The notes under the pieces: generated by a model | Database searches by the model: none | What the model was told of the DNA's origin: nothing | What the model saw: the letters and a program-made list of their open reading frames with translations, nothing else | From: Chelatococcus reniformis | GTDB lineage: Bacteria; Pseudomonadota; Alphaproteobacteria; Rhizobiales; Beijerinckiaceae | Length of the DNA stretch: 64,000 nt | Assembly: GCF_014640075.1 (NCBI RefSeq) | Contig: NZ_BMGG01000001.1 | Span: 62,001 to 126,000, forward strand | Direction: 5' to 3' | Translations under genes and position numbers: made by a program | Shown here: one piece after another, positions 1 to 9,751 of the stretch | Numbering within the stretch: position 1 is the first letter of the stretch | Layout of the letters: each line of letters starts with the position of its first letter

Positions 1-1
1 C

Positions 2-328
2 GAGGTGGTGAAGGCCTTCCTGGCGGCGCGGGAGCAGACCCGTGCGTGGACCTTCGACCACGTGGACGAAGCAGCCGAGATCGTGGCGCGGGAGACGCGG
101 GTCCCCGTCGAAGTCGCCAAGTTTCAGATCACCCATGCCGGCGAATGGGAATTCATGGCCGGCGAGCCGAACGCGGAGCGCGCGCGCAACGCCATCAAGA
201 CGTTTCAAGCATGGTACATTGAGAATGGCGACGATATTCTCGCCGAGCGCAAGCTGACAGACGCGCAGATCGATGCCTTTGTCGACGAACGCTTCTTCGT
301 CGGCGGCCAATACTCGATCTACAACTGA
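2..328 (+). CDS. ABC transporter substrate-binding protein, C-terminal part (5' end outside window)
   Basis: An open frame runs in from the left edge and stops at 326-328, giving about 108 C-terminal residues. The helical tail resembles the end of periplasmic binding proteins of the nitrate/sulfonate/taurine type (SsuA/TauA/THI5 fold); the key support is context, because a permease and an ATPase of that importer class follow at once. It would bind the ligand in the periplasm and hand it to the permease. Lacking the N-terminus, neither the signal peptide nor the ligand pocket can be judged, so the substrate is unknown. Confidence 0.7.
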   Translation, partial: EVVKAFLAAREQTRAWTFDHVDEAAEIVARETRVPVEVAKFQITHAGEWEFMAGEPNAERARNAIKTFQAWYIENGDDILAERKLTDAQIDAFVDERFFVGGQYSIYN

Positions 329-392
329 TACCCCCACGAGCCGCCGGCCACGGGCGCCGGCGGCACCGTCCGTCGATCCCGAGAGGGCCAGC

Positions 393-1232
393 ATGAGCAA
401 CACAGCCGAGGCGATCGACGGCTCCGCCCTCGTGGGACGGGCCGGCGGGCCCGCGCGGCCGGCCCGCCGGCCACGCCCGACGCAGCCTCTGATCGGCATC
501 ATCCTGCCGGCGATCATCATCGCGCTCTGGCAGGTCGCCGCCAGTCTCGCCTGGATAGACCGGGTGTTTTTGCCGGCGCCGCTCACGGTCGTGACCGCCT
601 TCTGGAAGATGCTGACCAAGCAGAACCTGGCACTCGACTTCCTGGCCAGCGTCAAGATCGTGGGGCAGGCCTTCCTTTACGGCTCGATTGCCGCCGTCGG
701 CCTCGGCATCGCCGCCGGCCTCTCACGCAAGGTCGAGCAGTTCTTCGGCCCGACGTTCGACACTATCCGGCACATCCCGGGCATCGCCTGGCTGCCGCTG
801 ATCGTGCTCTGGCTCGGCATCGGTGCGCCGGCAAAGGTGCTGGTGATCGCCAAGTCCGTGTTCTTTCCGGTGTTCCTCAATACGCTGCAAGGCATCCGCA
901 ACGTCGAGAAGAACTATATCGAGCTCGCCAGCGTCCTCACCCTCACCCGCTGGCAGCTGGTGCGCAAGGTCGTGCTGCCGGCGGCGGTCCCCTCCATCAT
1001 GGTGTCCCTGCGCTACGCGGCGGGCCTCGCCTGGGCCCTGGTGGTCGTCGCAGAGGGCCTGAGCGGCCTGGAGGGATTGGGCTTCCTGATCTTCAGGGCG
1101 CAGGGGCTGCTGCTCACCGACCAGCTCGTCGTCTGCATGGTCATCATCGGCCTCGTCGGCTTCGCAATCGATCGGAGCATGTACCTCCTGCAGCGCCGCG
1201 TGCTGCGCTGGAAGCAGGGATATGACGGCTGA
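393..1232 (+). CDS. ABC transporter permease (SsuC/TauC type)
   Basis: Inner-membrane permease of a nitrate/sulfonate/bicarbonate-type importer, 279 residues. It has a hydrophilic N-terminus, then about six membrane segments. The coupling-loop region contains the EAA-like segment starting ELASVLTLTRWQL, followed by KVVLPAAVPSI, which docks on the ATPase. An in-frame stretch extends upstream to 273, but it overlaps the preceding gene and is Pro/Arg-rich; the ATG at 393 gives the usual family length. The downstream ATPase gene follows closely, so binding protein, permease and ATPase form one operon. The transported compound cannot be read from the sequence; sulfonates or related small anions are the family's usual ligands. 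Confidence 0.88.
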   Translation: MSNTAEAIDGSALVGRAGGPARPARRPRPTQPLIGIILPAIIIALWQVAASLAWIDRVFLPAPLTVVTAFWKMLTKQNLALDFLASVKIVGQAFLYGSIAAVGLGIAAGLSRKVEQFFGPTFDTIRHIPGIAWLPLIVLWLGIGAPAKVLVIAKSVFFPVFLNTLQGIRNVEKNYIELASVLTLTRWQLVRKVVLPAAVPSIMVSLRYAAGLAWALVVVAEGLSGLEGLGFLIFRAQGLLLTDQLVVCMVIIGLVGFAIDRSMYLLQRRVLRWKQGYDG

Positions 1233-1281
1233 CCCGGGGGCCGGCGAGATCGATTTGCCGACGACGAGAGGAGCACCGACA

Positions 1282-2061
1282 ATGGCCACGCCGGGACATC
1301 TGGAGGTCAGGAACGTCTCGAAGACCTATGCCGTCGCCGGCCGGCCGCCCGTGCGCGTGCTCTCGCGGGTCAGCCTCGACGTTCAGCCGGGCGCCTTCGT
1401 CTCGCTGGTGGGCCCGAGCGGCTGCGGCAAGTCCACCCTGCTGCGGCTCATCATCGGCCTCGATCGCGAGCACGGAGGCGACATCCTCATCGGCGGCCAG
1501 CCGATCGAGGGGCCCGCCCTCTCGCGCGGCATCGTGTTCCAGGATCACCGGCTGCTGCCGTGGCTGACGCTCGAGGACAATATTGCGCTCGCGCTGGAGA
1601 ATGCGCGCTGGGCGGCGGCCGACAAGGCCGCGGCTGTCCGCGACCACATCGCGCTGGTCGGCTTGGCCGGCTTCGAGAAAGCTTACCCGCACCAGCTCTC
1701 CGGCGGCATGGCCCAGCGCGCCGCCATCGCACGCGGCATCGTCGGGCGGCCCGAGATCCTGCTGCTCGACGAGCCCCTCGGGGCGCTCGATGCGCTCACC
1801 CGGGTGCGGCTCCAGGCGGAACTCCAGCGCATCTGGCGACTGGAGCGGATCACCATGATCCTGGTCACTCACGACGTCGACGAAGCCATCTATCTCAGTG
1901 ACCAGGTCGTCGTCTTGGCCGGCAGCCCGGGCCGGGTCGCAACTGAGATCGAGATCGGCCTGCCCCGGCCGCGGGACCGAGCGAGCGTCGAATTTGTGGC
2001 GCTCAAGCAGCGCATCCTCGCCGCCATGGGCGAGGATGCGGCCCAGCGGCCCGCGGCCTGA
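1282..2061 (+). CDS. ABC transporter ATP-binding protein (SsuB/TauB type)
   Basis: Cytoplasmic ATPase that powers the importer encoded just upstream. Visible motifs are Walker A GPSGCGKST, the Q-loop Gln in VFQDHRLLPW, the signature LSGGMAQR, Walker B ILLLDEP with the following D-loop, and the switch His in LVTHDVDEA. Start choice: an in-frame ATG at 1222 would overlap the permease end by 11 bases, but the ATG at 1282 has a much better ribosome binding site (GAGAGGAG, eight bases upstream) and begins directly at the ABC fold, giving 259 residues. Membership of the nitrate/sulfonate/taurine subfamily is from overall similarity and context. Confidence 0.9.
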   Translation: MATPGHLEVRNVSKTYAVAGRPPVRVLSRVSLDVQPGAFVSLVGPSGCGKSTLLRLIIGLDREHGGDILIGGQPIEGPALSRGIVFQDHRLLPWLTLEDNIALALENARWAAADKAAAVRDHIALVGLAGFEKAYPHQLSGGMAQRAAIARGIVGRPEILLLDEPLGALDALTRVRLQAELQRIWRLERITMILVTHDVDEAIYLSDQVVVLAGSPGRVATEIEIGLPRPRDRASVEFVALKQRILAAMGEDAAQRPAA

Positions 2062-2077
2062 ACGGGGTGACGCAACC

Positions 2078-2566
2078 ATGATCGACCACGCGCCTCCGGC
2101 ACTGGCCAGGTGCCTGCCATTGCTGCGGATCGGGCTCCTCGCGCTGGCGCTCGCGGCCGGTCAGTCAGCCGCCGCGATGGATACCGCGCCGGCGACGGAC
2201 CTCCCCGACCTGTCGGGAATCCGCGCGCAGATCGGTGCGGGCAACTACGAGACGGCCGCGACCGAGCTCGAGGCGTTGACGGCCAGCGTGCGCCACGCCG
2301 ACCTCTACAACCTGCTGGGGTTCTCCCTGCGCAAGCTCAAGCGCTACGACGAGGCGGCGCGCTGGTACAAGGAGGCGCTCTTCTACGATCCCAGCCATCG
2401 CTCGGCGCTGGAATACCAGGGTGAGCTCTTCGTCGAGCAGGGGGACTTCGGCAACGCCGAGAAGAATCTCGAGCTGCTGCGCCTGCTCTGCCATCCCTCC
2501 GGGTGCGAGGAGTACGACGAGTTGCGCGAGGCGCTCGTCGGCGCCGGCCGCACCCCCAAGCCCTAG
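2078..2566 (+). CDS. Secreted TPR-repeat protein
   Basis: A protein of 162 residues. An N-terminal hydrophobic segment (about residues 15-32) ends in AAA-type residues and looks like a cleavable Sec signal, so the mature part should be periplasmic. Residues about 45-135 form two to three tetratricopeptide-like helix pairs; the clearest contains YNLLGFSLRKLKRYDEAARW and ends in Tyr-Asp-Pro. Two cysteines lie near the C-terminus, in LCHPSGCEEY, and could form a disulfide. It starts 16 bases after the ABC ATPase and is probably the last gene of that operon. TPRs mediate protein contacts; the partner is not evident. Confidence 0.8.
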   Translation: MIDHAPPALARCLPLLRIGLLALALAAGQSAAAMDTAPATDLPDLSGIRAQIGAGNYETAATELEALTASVRHADLYNLLGFSLRKLKRYDEAARWYKEALFYDPSHRSALEYQGELFVEQGDFGNAEKNLELLRLLCHPSGCEEYDELREALVGAGRTPKP

Positions 2567-2672
2567 GACATGCCGCGACCTCCCCCGTCCCGCGCCGTTG
2601 CGCGCGGGGCGCCCGTCCCCGCCGGCTGCGGGACCGCAGAGCCCGCATACGATGAACCTCGCACGATCATGA

Positions 2673-2692
2673 CATAAAGATTTGTTTATATG
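2673..2692. promoter_or_regulatory. AT-rich inverted repeat upstream of ahcY (possible SAM-cycle regulator site)
   Basis: In a GC-rich region the leader of ahcY contains ATAAA (2674-2678), six spacer bases and TTTAT (2685-2689), embedded in the imperfect palindrome CATAAAGATTTGTTTATATG. Some Proteobacteria control the S-adenosylhomocysteine cycle with ArsR-family regulators such as SahR that bind AT-rich palindromes near ahcY. Assigning this site to such a regulator is inference; the AT-rich stretch could equally be a -10 region. Confidence 0.4.
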
Positions 2693-2756
2693 TTTATTGC
2701 TCTTCGCGGCGCGCGGTGGTAAGCCCGGCGCAGTCGCCAGCGGAGGCTTTGAACGC

Positions 2757-4157
<1,401 letters not shown>

Positions 4158-4235
4158 GGCCACTGGAGCGCTCCGCGCTTCGGTGGGACTAACCCGGGCG
4201 CAAGGGAAGCGCTCCGGGTTCAACGCTTGGCGCAT

Positions 4236-4261
4236 TGCCGGCCGGTCTGACCCGGCCGGCA
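4236..4261. terminator. Hairpin after ahcY
   Basis: A perfect ten-base-pair stem, TGCCGGCCGG pairing with CCGGCCGGCA around a six-base loop, lies 79 bases after the ahcY stop. There is no run of T after it, so it is either a weak terminator or one of the GC-rich intergenic palindromes of this genome. Confidence 0.4.
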
Positions 4262-4453
4262 CGACACGGCGCCGCTCGGACGCACGGGAATCTCATATTT
4301 CGGGCCGGGTAACGCTTTATTGGGCCCGTATCGTGCATGCGTCTTGACGGACGCTCTTCCGATCGCGTTGCCGGCCCAGGTACACTGACGCCGATTCGGG
4401 ACAGCTCCGGCGCACTACCGTCGCCTCGGGCTCACCGACGAGGGGTTCATGCC

Positions 4454-7009
4454 ATGGCCGGCTCGCGGGTCATCATGCGGGCTTTCGTGCTCTCGGCCGC
4501 GCTGGGCGTTGCCGCTCTGGCCCTGTACGCCTGGGCACCAGCGGGCGCGCGCCCGGATCTCGGCGACGCTCTCGCCTCGCTGCGCCAATCCGCCCTGTCC
4601 GCCGGCTCGGCGACGCCGGGCTCGCTCACCGGCCTCCTCGTCCCGTTCGATACCGCACGCGCCGGCCTCCTGGTCCTGATCCTCGGCCTTGTGCTTTGCC
4701 TCGGCGCCACGGTGGGGCTCCATGTGGCCGCCCGCTCCCGCCACCGGCGGCGGGAGCGGCAGATGCGCACCCAGCTCGAACGCGCGCTGTTCGCGCGCGA
4801 CCGCGGCGAGGCGTTCCTGGCCGGCGTGCCGCAGGTGCTGATCACCTGGAACCGGCCCGCCGCCGAACCCATCGTCGAGGGCGACACGGCGATCGCCGCC
4901 ATCGATGCCCAGCCGCGCCGTATCCTGGCCTTCGGCTCCTACCTGCGGTCCACCGACGCCCAGGCCGTCGAGCTGGCGGTCGAGCGCCTGAAGCTCGCCG
5001 GTGAAGCTTTTTCGCTGCGGCTCAAGACGACCACCGGACGCTTCATCGCCGCCGATGGTCGTGCCGTCGGCGGCTCCGCGCTGCTGCGGCTCAGCGAGAT
5101 CTCCGGCGACCGGGCGGAACTCGTTCGCACCGAGGAGTTGCTCGGCCGGGTCGAAGCGGAGCTGGGGGCACTGCGGGTGATGCTGGACGAGATCCCCCAG
5201 CCGGTCTGGGTGCGCGATCATGCCGGCCAGCTCAGCTGGTGGAATGCCGCCTACGGCCGCGCCATCGAGGCGCAGGACACCGCGGGTGCGGCCTCGGGAG
5301 CGACCGAGCTGCTCGACCAGGGTGCGCGCGAGGACTCCCAGCGCCGGCGCGAGATCGGCCTGCCCTATGTCGCACGCGTACCCGCCGTGCTCGCCGGCGA
5401 CCGCCGCATGCTTGACGTCGTCGAGGTCCCCGGCCCGGCCGGCAGCGCCGGCATCGCCACCGACGTGTCGGAGCTGGCGAGCCTGCGCGACGATCTCGAA
5501 CGCCAGATGGACGCGCACGCACGCACCCTCGACCAGTTGCCGACCGCGGTCGCCATCTTCGATGCCGCCCAGCACCTCGTCTTCCACAACTCGGCCTATC
5601 GCCTGCTGTGGTCGCTCGACCAGTCCTTCCTCGACGCAGCGCCGACCGACGGCGAGATCCTGGAGCGGTTGCGCGCCGAGCGGCGGCTGCCGGAGGAAGC
5701 GGACTTTCGCCAGTGGAAGGCCGGCGTGCTGGCCGCCTACCTCGCCGTCGAGGCCCAGGACCACTGGTGGTATCTGCCCGACGGGCGCACCTTGCGCGTC
5801 GTCACCAACCCCAACCCGCAGGGCGGCGTCACCTATCTCTTCGATGACGTGAGCGAGCGCTTCCAGCTGGAGTCGCGCTACAACGGGCTGATCGGCGTCC
5901 AGGGCGAGACGCTCGACACCCTGCGCGAGGGCGTCGGCGTGTTCGGTCCCGACGGGCGGCTGCGGCTGACCAACCCAGCCTTCGAGCGCCTGTGGAAGCT
6001 GCCCAAGGGCCTGGTCGCTACGGAGCCGCATGTCGACGAGATCGTCGAGCGCGGCCGCCGCGTCATCGCCGACGACGAACACTGGGCACAGGTGCGCGAG
6101 GCAGTGGTGGGGCTGCACGACAGCCGGCGCGCAGCGACCTGCCGGCTGGGCCACGGCACGGGGATCGGCGAAACCGGTATCGTCGACTGCGCCATGGCGC
6201 CGCTTCCCGACGGCTCGACGCTGCTGACCTTCACCGACGTGACCGCGAGCGCCCGCATCGAGCGGGTGCTGTCCGAGCGCAACGAGGCCCTGCTCAAGGC
6301 CTCGCAGCTGCGCGACGACTTCGTGCACCACGTCTCCTACGAGCTGCGGTCCCCGCTCACCAACATCATCGGCTTCGTCGAGATGCTCAGCAACGGCATG
6401 AGCGGCCCGCTCAACGCCAAGCAGCGCGACTACGCCGACCACATCCTGCGCTCGTCGACGGCGCTGACGGCGATCATCGACGACATCCTCGACCTCGCCA
6501 GCATCGACAACGGCTCCATGGCGCTCAACCGCGAGCCCGTCGACATCCGCGAGACCATCCAGGCCGCCGCACGCGGCGTCGAGGACCGCCTGGCCGAGGC
6601 CGCGATCAACCTGGCCATCGACGTTCCCGACGACATCGGTCGCTTCGCGGCGGACGGCAAGCGCGTGCGCCAGATCCTCTTCAACCTGCTGTCCAACGCC
6701 ATCGGCTTCTCGAGGCCGCAGCAGACCGTGTCGCTCAAGGTGCGGCGTGAAGCCGATGCCGTCGTGTTCGACGTCGTCGACGAGGGGCGCGGCATCCCGG
6801 CCGACATCGTCGACAAGGTGTTCAACCGCTTCGAGAGTCACGCGGCCGACACGCGCCGGCGCGGCGTCGGGCTCGGGCTGTCGATCGTGCGCTCCTTCGT
6901 CGAGCTGCACGGCGGCCAAGTGACCATCGCCAGTGAAATGGGGCGCGGCACCCGCGTCACCTGCGTTTTCCCGACGGCCGATCTGGCCGTGCCCGCCGCC
7001 GCCGAATAA
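4454..7009 (+). CDS. divL: DivL-like PAS-domain tyrosine (pseudo)histidine kinase
   Basis: Membrane-anchored member of the alphaproteobacterial cell-cycle network. In Caulobacter, DivL binds the response regulator DivK and steers the CckA-ChpT-CtrA phosphorelay. This 851-residue protein has two N-terminal hydrophobic segments (about 8-27 and 66-90), three PAS-like segments starting near residues 227, 348 and 475, and then HisKA and HATPase domains. The decisive feature is the H-box, which reads VSYELRSPLTNI: the phospho-accepting His is replaced by Tyr629, the hallmark of DivL. The ATPase part looks intact (N-box near 740, DEGRGIP near 775, GVGLGLSIV). The ATG at 4454 has a GAGGGG ribosome site; an in-frame extension to 4337 is unlikely. 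Its place between ahcY and tsaE is conserved. Confidence 0.9.
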   Translation: MAGSRVIMRAFVLSAALGVAALALYAWAPAGARPDLGDALASLRQSALSAGSATPGSLTGLLVPFDTARAGLLVLILGLVLCLGATVGLHVAARSRHRRRERQMRTQLERALFARDRGEAFLAGVPQVLITWNRPAAEPIVEGDTAIAAIDAQPRRILAFGSYLRSTDAQAVELAVERLKLAGEAFSLRLKTTTGRFIAADGRAVGGSALLRLSEISGDRAELVRTEELLGRVEAELGALRVMLDEIPQPVWVRDHAGQLSWWNAAYGRAIEAQDTAGAASGATELLDQGAREDSQRRREIGLPYVARVPAVLAGDRRMLDVVEVPGPAGSAGIATDVSELASLRDDLERQMDAHARTLDQLPTAVAIFDAAQHLVFHNSAYRLLWSLDQSFLDAAPTDGEILERLRAERRLPEEADFRQWKAGVLAAYLAVEAQDHWWYLPDGRTLRVVTNPNPQGGVTYLFDDVSERFQLESRYNGLIGVQGETLDTLREGVGVFGPDGRLRLTNPAFERLWKLPKGLVATEPHVDEIVERGRRVIADDEHWAQVREAVVGLHDSRRAATCRLGHGTGIGETGIVDCAMAPLPDGSTLLTFTDVTASARIERVLSERNEALLKASQLRDDFVHHVSYELRSPLTNIIGFVEMLSNGMSGPLNAKQRDYADHILRSSTALTAIIDDILDLASIDNGSMALNREPVDIRETIQAAARGVEDRLAEAAINLAIDVPDDIGRFAADGKRVRQILFNLLSNAIGFSRPQQTVSLKVRREADAVVFDVVDEGRGIPADIVDKVFNRFESHAADTRRRGVGLGLSIVRSFVELHGGQVTIASEMGRGTRVTCVFPTADLAVPAAAE

Positions 7010-7019
7010 TAGGGGCCGC

Positions 7020-8672
7020 ATGGATCTTGACACGATGACGCCCGGCGCCGCCCCTCAGGACCAACCGTCGGTCGCCGCCTTGCGGGGGTCGGCTGCCACC
7101 GGCGGCCGGGCGCAGGCCCCGGCGCCGGCCGTGGGTGAAGCCGAAGGGCCCACTGCCACCTGGACCCTCGACCTGCCCGACGAGGACGCGACCCTGGCGC
7201 TCGCCCGCGTGATCGCCGAGATGCTGCGCCCGGGCGACCTGGTGACGCTGTCCGGCGATCTCGGGTCCGGCAAGTCGACGCTCGCCCGCGCGCTGGTGCG
7301 CACGCTGGCGCAGGATCCCTCCGTCGAGGTGCCGAGCCCGACCTTCACGCTGATCCAGCAGTACGACACGCCGGCGGGCAGCGTGGTGCATGCCGACCTC
7401 TACCGCATCTCGGGCCCGGACGATCTGCTCGAGCTCGGCTGGGAAGAGGCGACGGCGGGCGCCATCGCGCTGGTGGAATGGCCCGAGCGAGCCCAGCGAC
7501 CGCTCGCGCGCGACCGCCTCGACGTCATGTTGCGCATAGCGCCCGACGGCGCTTCGCACCGCTTTGCGGTGATGACCGGCTTCGGCGCCTGGGCCGATCG
7601 GCTCGCCATCGCGCGCGCCATCCGCTCGGTGCTGGCGCAGGCCGGCTGGCACGACGCCGGCCGCGCGCACCTGCAGGGCGACGCCTCGACCCGCGCCTAC
7701 GAGCGACTGACCAAGCCCTCCGGCGCGACCGCCATCCTGATGATCTCGCCGCGCCGGCCCGACGGGCCGGCGATCCGTCGCGGCAAGCCCTACAGCGCCA
7801 TCGCGCATCTCGCCGAGAGCGTCCACGCCTTCGTCGCCATGGCCAATGGCCTCAGGGCCCTCGACATCAGCGCACCGGAGATCATGGGCGCCGATCTCGA
7901 CGCCGGCGTGCTGCTGGTCGAGGATCTCGGCGACGCCGGCGTGGTGGACGATGGCGTCCCCCTCCCGGCGCGCTACGAGGCGGCGGCGCATGTGCTGGCC
8001 CGGCTGCACGCGATCGAGCTGCCGCACACGCTGCCGGTGGCCGACGGCATCGACCATGTCATCCCGCCCTACGACCTGGATGCCCTGATGATCGAGGTCG
8101 AGCTCTTGCTCGACTGGTACCTGCCCGCCAACAGCCGCGCCCTGCCGGCGCTGGCGCGCTCGCAGTTTACGGCTGCCTGGAACGAGGTGCTGCGGCCGGT
8201 CGTGGCCGCCAAGCCCACCTGGGCGCTGCGCGACTACCATTCGCCCAACCTGATCTGGCTGCCGGATCGGGCCGAGGCGCAGCGGCTGGGGGTCATCGAC
8301 TTCCAGGACACCGTCCTGGGCCACCCCGCCTACGACGCCGTGTCCCTGTTCCAGGATGCGCGGGTCACCGTGCCGGCCGATCTGGAGCTCAAGCTGCTCA
8401 GTGCCTACGCACGCGCCCGCCAAGCTGCCGAGGCGGATTTCGAGCTGCCCGCCTTCGCCCAGGCCTACGCGGTGCTTGGCGCCCAGCGTGCCACCAAGCT
8501 GCTCGGCATCTTCACCCGGCTCGACCGACGCGACGGCAAGCCGCAGTACTTGAAGCACCTGCCGCGGATAGAAGCCTACCTCAGGCGTGACTTGGCCCAT
8601 CCCATGTTGGCGCCGGTCAAGGCCTGGTATGAGACCCATCTGCCGCGGCTTCTCGCCGACGACGCCGGTTAG
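7020..8672 (+). CDS. tsaE: TsaE - aminoglycoside-phosphotransferase-like sugar kinase (AmgK-like) fusion
   Basis: Two enzymes in one 550-residue chain. Residues about 45-195 are TsaE, the ATPase of the machinery that makes N6-threonylcarbamoyladenosine at position 37 of tRNA: Walker A GDLGSGKST, the segment SPTFTLIQQY, and HADLYRI. Residues about 215-540 are a phosphotransferase of the APH fold with the catalytic loop RDYHSPNL and the metal-binding VIDFQDTVLG. This part resembles AmgK, the anomeric N-acetylmuramate / N-acetylglucosamine kinase. The next gene is a MurU-like uridylyltransferase, the partner of AmgK in the bypass recycling route to UDP-N-acetylmuramate. The fusion is common in Hyphomicrobiales. 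It starts 10 bases after divL. The sugar-kinase role is inferred from fold and neighbour. Confidence 0.88.
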   Translation: MDLDTMTPGAAPQDQPSVAALRGSAATGGRAQAPAPAVGEAEGPTATWTLDLPDEDATLALARVIAEMLRPGDLVTLSGDLGSGKSTLARALVRTLAQDPSVEVPSPTFTLIQQYDTPAGSVVHADLYRISGPDDLLELGWEEATAGAIALVEWPERAQRPLARDRLDVMLRIAPDGASHRFAVMTGFGAWADRLAIARAIRSVLAQAGWHDAGRAHLQGDASTRAYERLTKPSGATAILMISPRRPDGPAIRRGKPYSAIAHLAESVHAFVAMANGLRALDISAPEIMGADLDAGVLLVEDLGDAGVVDDGVPLPARYEAAAHVLARLHAIELPHTLPVADGIDHVIPPYDLDALMIEVELLLDWYLPANSRALPALARSQFTAAWNEVLRPVVAAKPTWALRDYHSPNLIWLPDRAEAQRLGVIDFQDTVLGHPAYDAVSLFQDARVTVPADLELKLLSAYARARQAAEADFELPAFAQAYAVLGAQRATKLLGIFTRLDRRDGKPQYLKHLPRIEAYLRRDLAHPMLAPVKAWYETHLPRLLADDAG

Positions 8673-9019
8673 AGCGCGTCGCGGTCGGGTGACCCACCCG
8701 ATCGCGAGGGCGCTCCAGATTGAATGATTGGAGCATTTGGCGATTGGATGACCTCATCCGATGACCGAGTGCGCTAGAGCATGACGCCAAAGGGTGGCCA
8801 CCGGCTTTTGGCTAAGATCATGCTCAAAACAAGGGCTTGGAGCGGGATGATGATTCAATCCGAGGTCATCCTGCGCTAAAGCATCGAACCCAAATGGAGA
8901 GCTGCGGGCGCTCGTCGGGGCGCCGGCCGCTCGAACGCATGTTAGGCGCCAGCCGCATGAACAGCATGTCAGCTCCTGTGACGGAACCGGCGCGATGGCC
9001 CGCCCGCGGCGATGCGGCC
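8673..9019. repeat. Intergenic region with palindromic repeats
   Basis: This 347-base gap holds no convincing gene. It contains a short palindrome GGATGA-CC-TCATCC (8746-8759) and a long imperfect hairpin (8777-8825) whose arms are GAGCATGA and TCATGCTC. Related elements recur at 34441-34540, 38870-39130 and 49300-49520. A GGATGATGATTC segment follows at 8844. In-frame codons of the following nucleotidyltransferase extend back to 8837, but that part is repeat sequence and is not regarded as coding. Confidence 0.6.
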
Positions 9020-9751
9020 ATGACCAATGCCCTGCTCCCCATCGGGCGGGCCATGATCCTCGCCGCCGGCCTCGGCAAGCGGATGCGGCCGATCACCACC
9101 ACGACGCCCAAGCCGCTGGTCCGCGTCGGCGGCCGGGCGCTGATCGACCACGCCATCGACCGCTTCGTGGACGCCGGCGTGGCGGAGGTCATCGTCAACG
9201 TCCACTATTTGCCCGATCTGGTGGAAACGCACCTGGGCAGGCGCAAGGCGCCGGCCATCACCGTGTCGGACGAGCGCACCCGGCTGCTGGAGACCGGCGG
9301 CGGCATCAAGAAGGCGCTGCCGCTGCTCGGCGATCAGCCGTTCTTCGTCGGCAATTCCGACAGCCTGTGGATCGAAGGGCCGCGCTCGAACGTGCGGCGT
9401 CTGGGCCGGGCCTGGGACCCGGAGCAGATGGACGTGCTGCTCCTGCTCGCCTCCACGGCCACAAGCATCGGCTATGATGGCCTGGGCGATTTCGCCATGG
9501 ATACCGCCGGCCGTCTGGTTCGCCGCGGCGAACGGCTGGTGGTGCCGTTCGTCTACGCGGGCGTGGCCATCGTCAAGCCGGCGCTGTTCGCGGAGACGCC
9601 GGACGGCCCCTTCTCGCTCAACCTCGTCTTCGACCGGGCGCTGGAACGCGGCCGCCTGCATGGGCTGCGCCTCGACGGCCAGTGGCTCCACGTGGGAACG
9701 CCGGACGCGGTGCGCCTCGCCGAGGATGTGATCGCGAACAGCAACCGGTGA
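9020..9751 (+). CDS. murU: MurU-like nucleotidyltransferase (N-acetylmuramate 1-phosphate uridylyltransferase)
   Basis: Sugar-1-phosphate nucleotidyltransferase of about 243 residues. The N-terminal signature AMILAAGLGKRMRPITTTTPKPLV binds the nucleotide and pyrophosphate; NSDSLWIEG carries the metal-binding Asp, and WLHVGTPDAV is the usual C-terminal signature. Length and pattern fit MurU, which makes UDP-N-acetylmuramate from its 1-phosphate, using the product of the AmgK-like kinase encoded just upstream. Together they would return cell-wall sugars to peptidoglycan synthesis without going through UDP-GlcNAc. Several start codons are possible (8957, 8966, 9020); 9020 gives the usual family length. 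The stop codon overlaps the addB start by four bases. Confidence 0.85.
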   Translation: MTNALLPIGRAMILAAGLGKRMRPITTTTPKPLVRVGGRALIDHAIDRFVDAGVAEVIVNVHYLPDLVETHLGRRKAPAITVSDERTRLLETGGGIKKALPLLGDQPFFVGNSDSLWIEGPRSNVRRLGRAWDPEQMDVLLLLASTATSIGYDGLGDFAMDTAGRLVRRGERLVVPFVYAGVAIVKPALFAETPDGPFSLNLVFDRALERGRLHGLRLDGQWLHVGTPDAVRLAEDVIANSNR

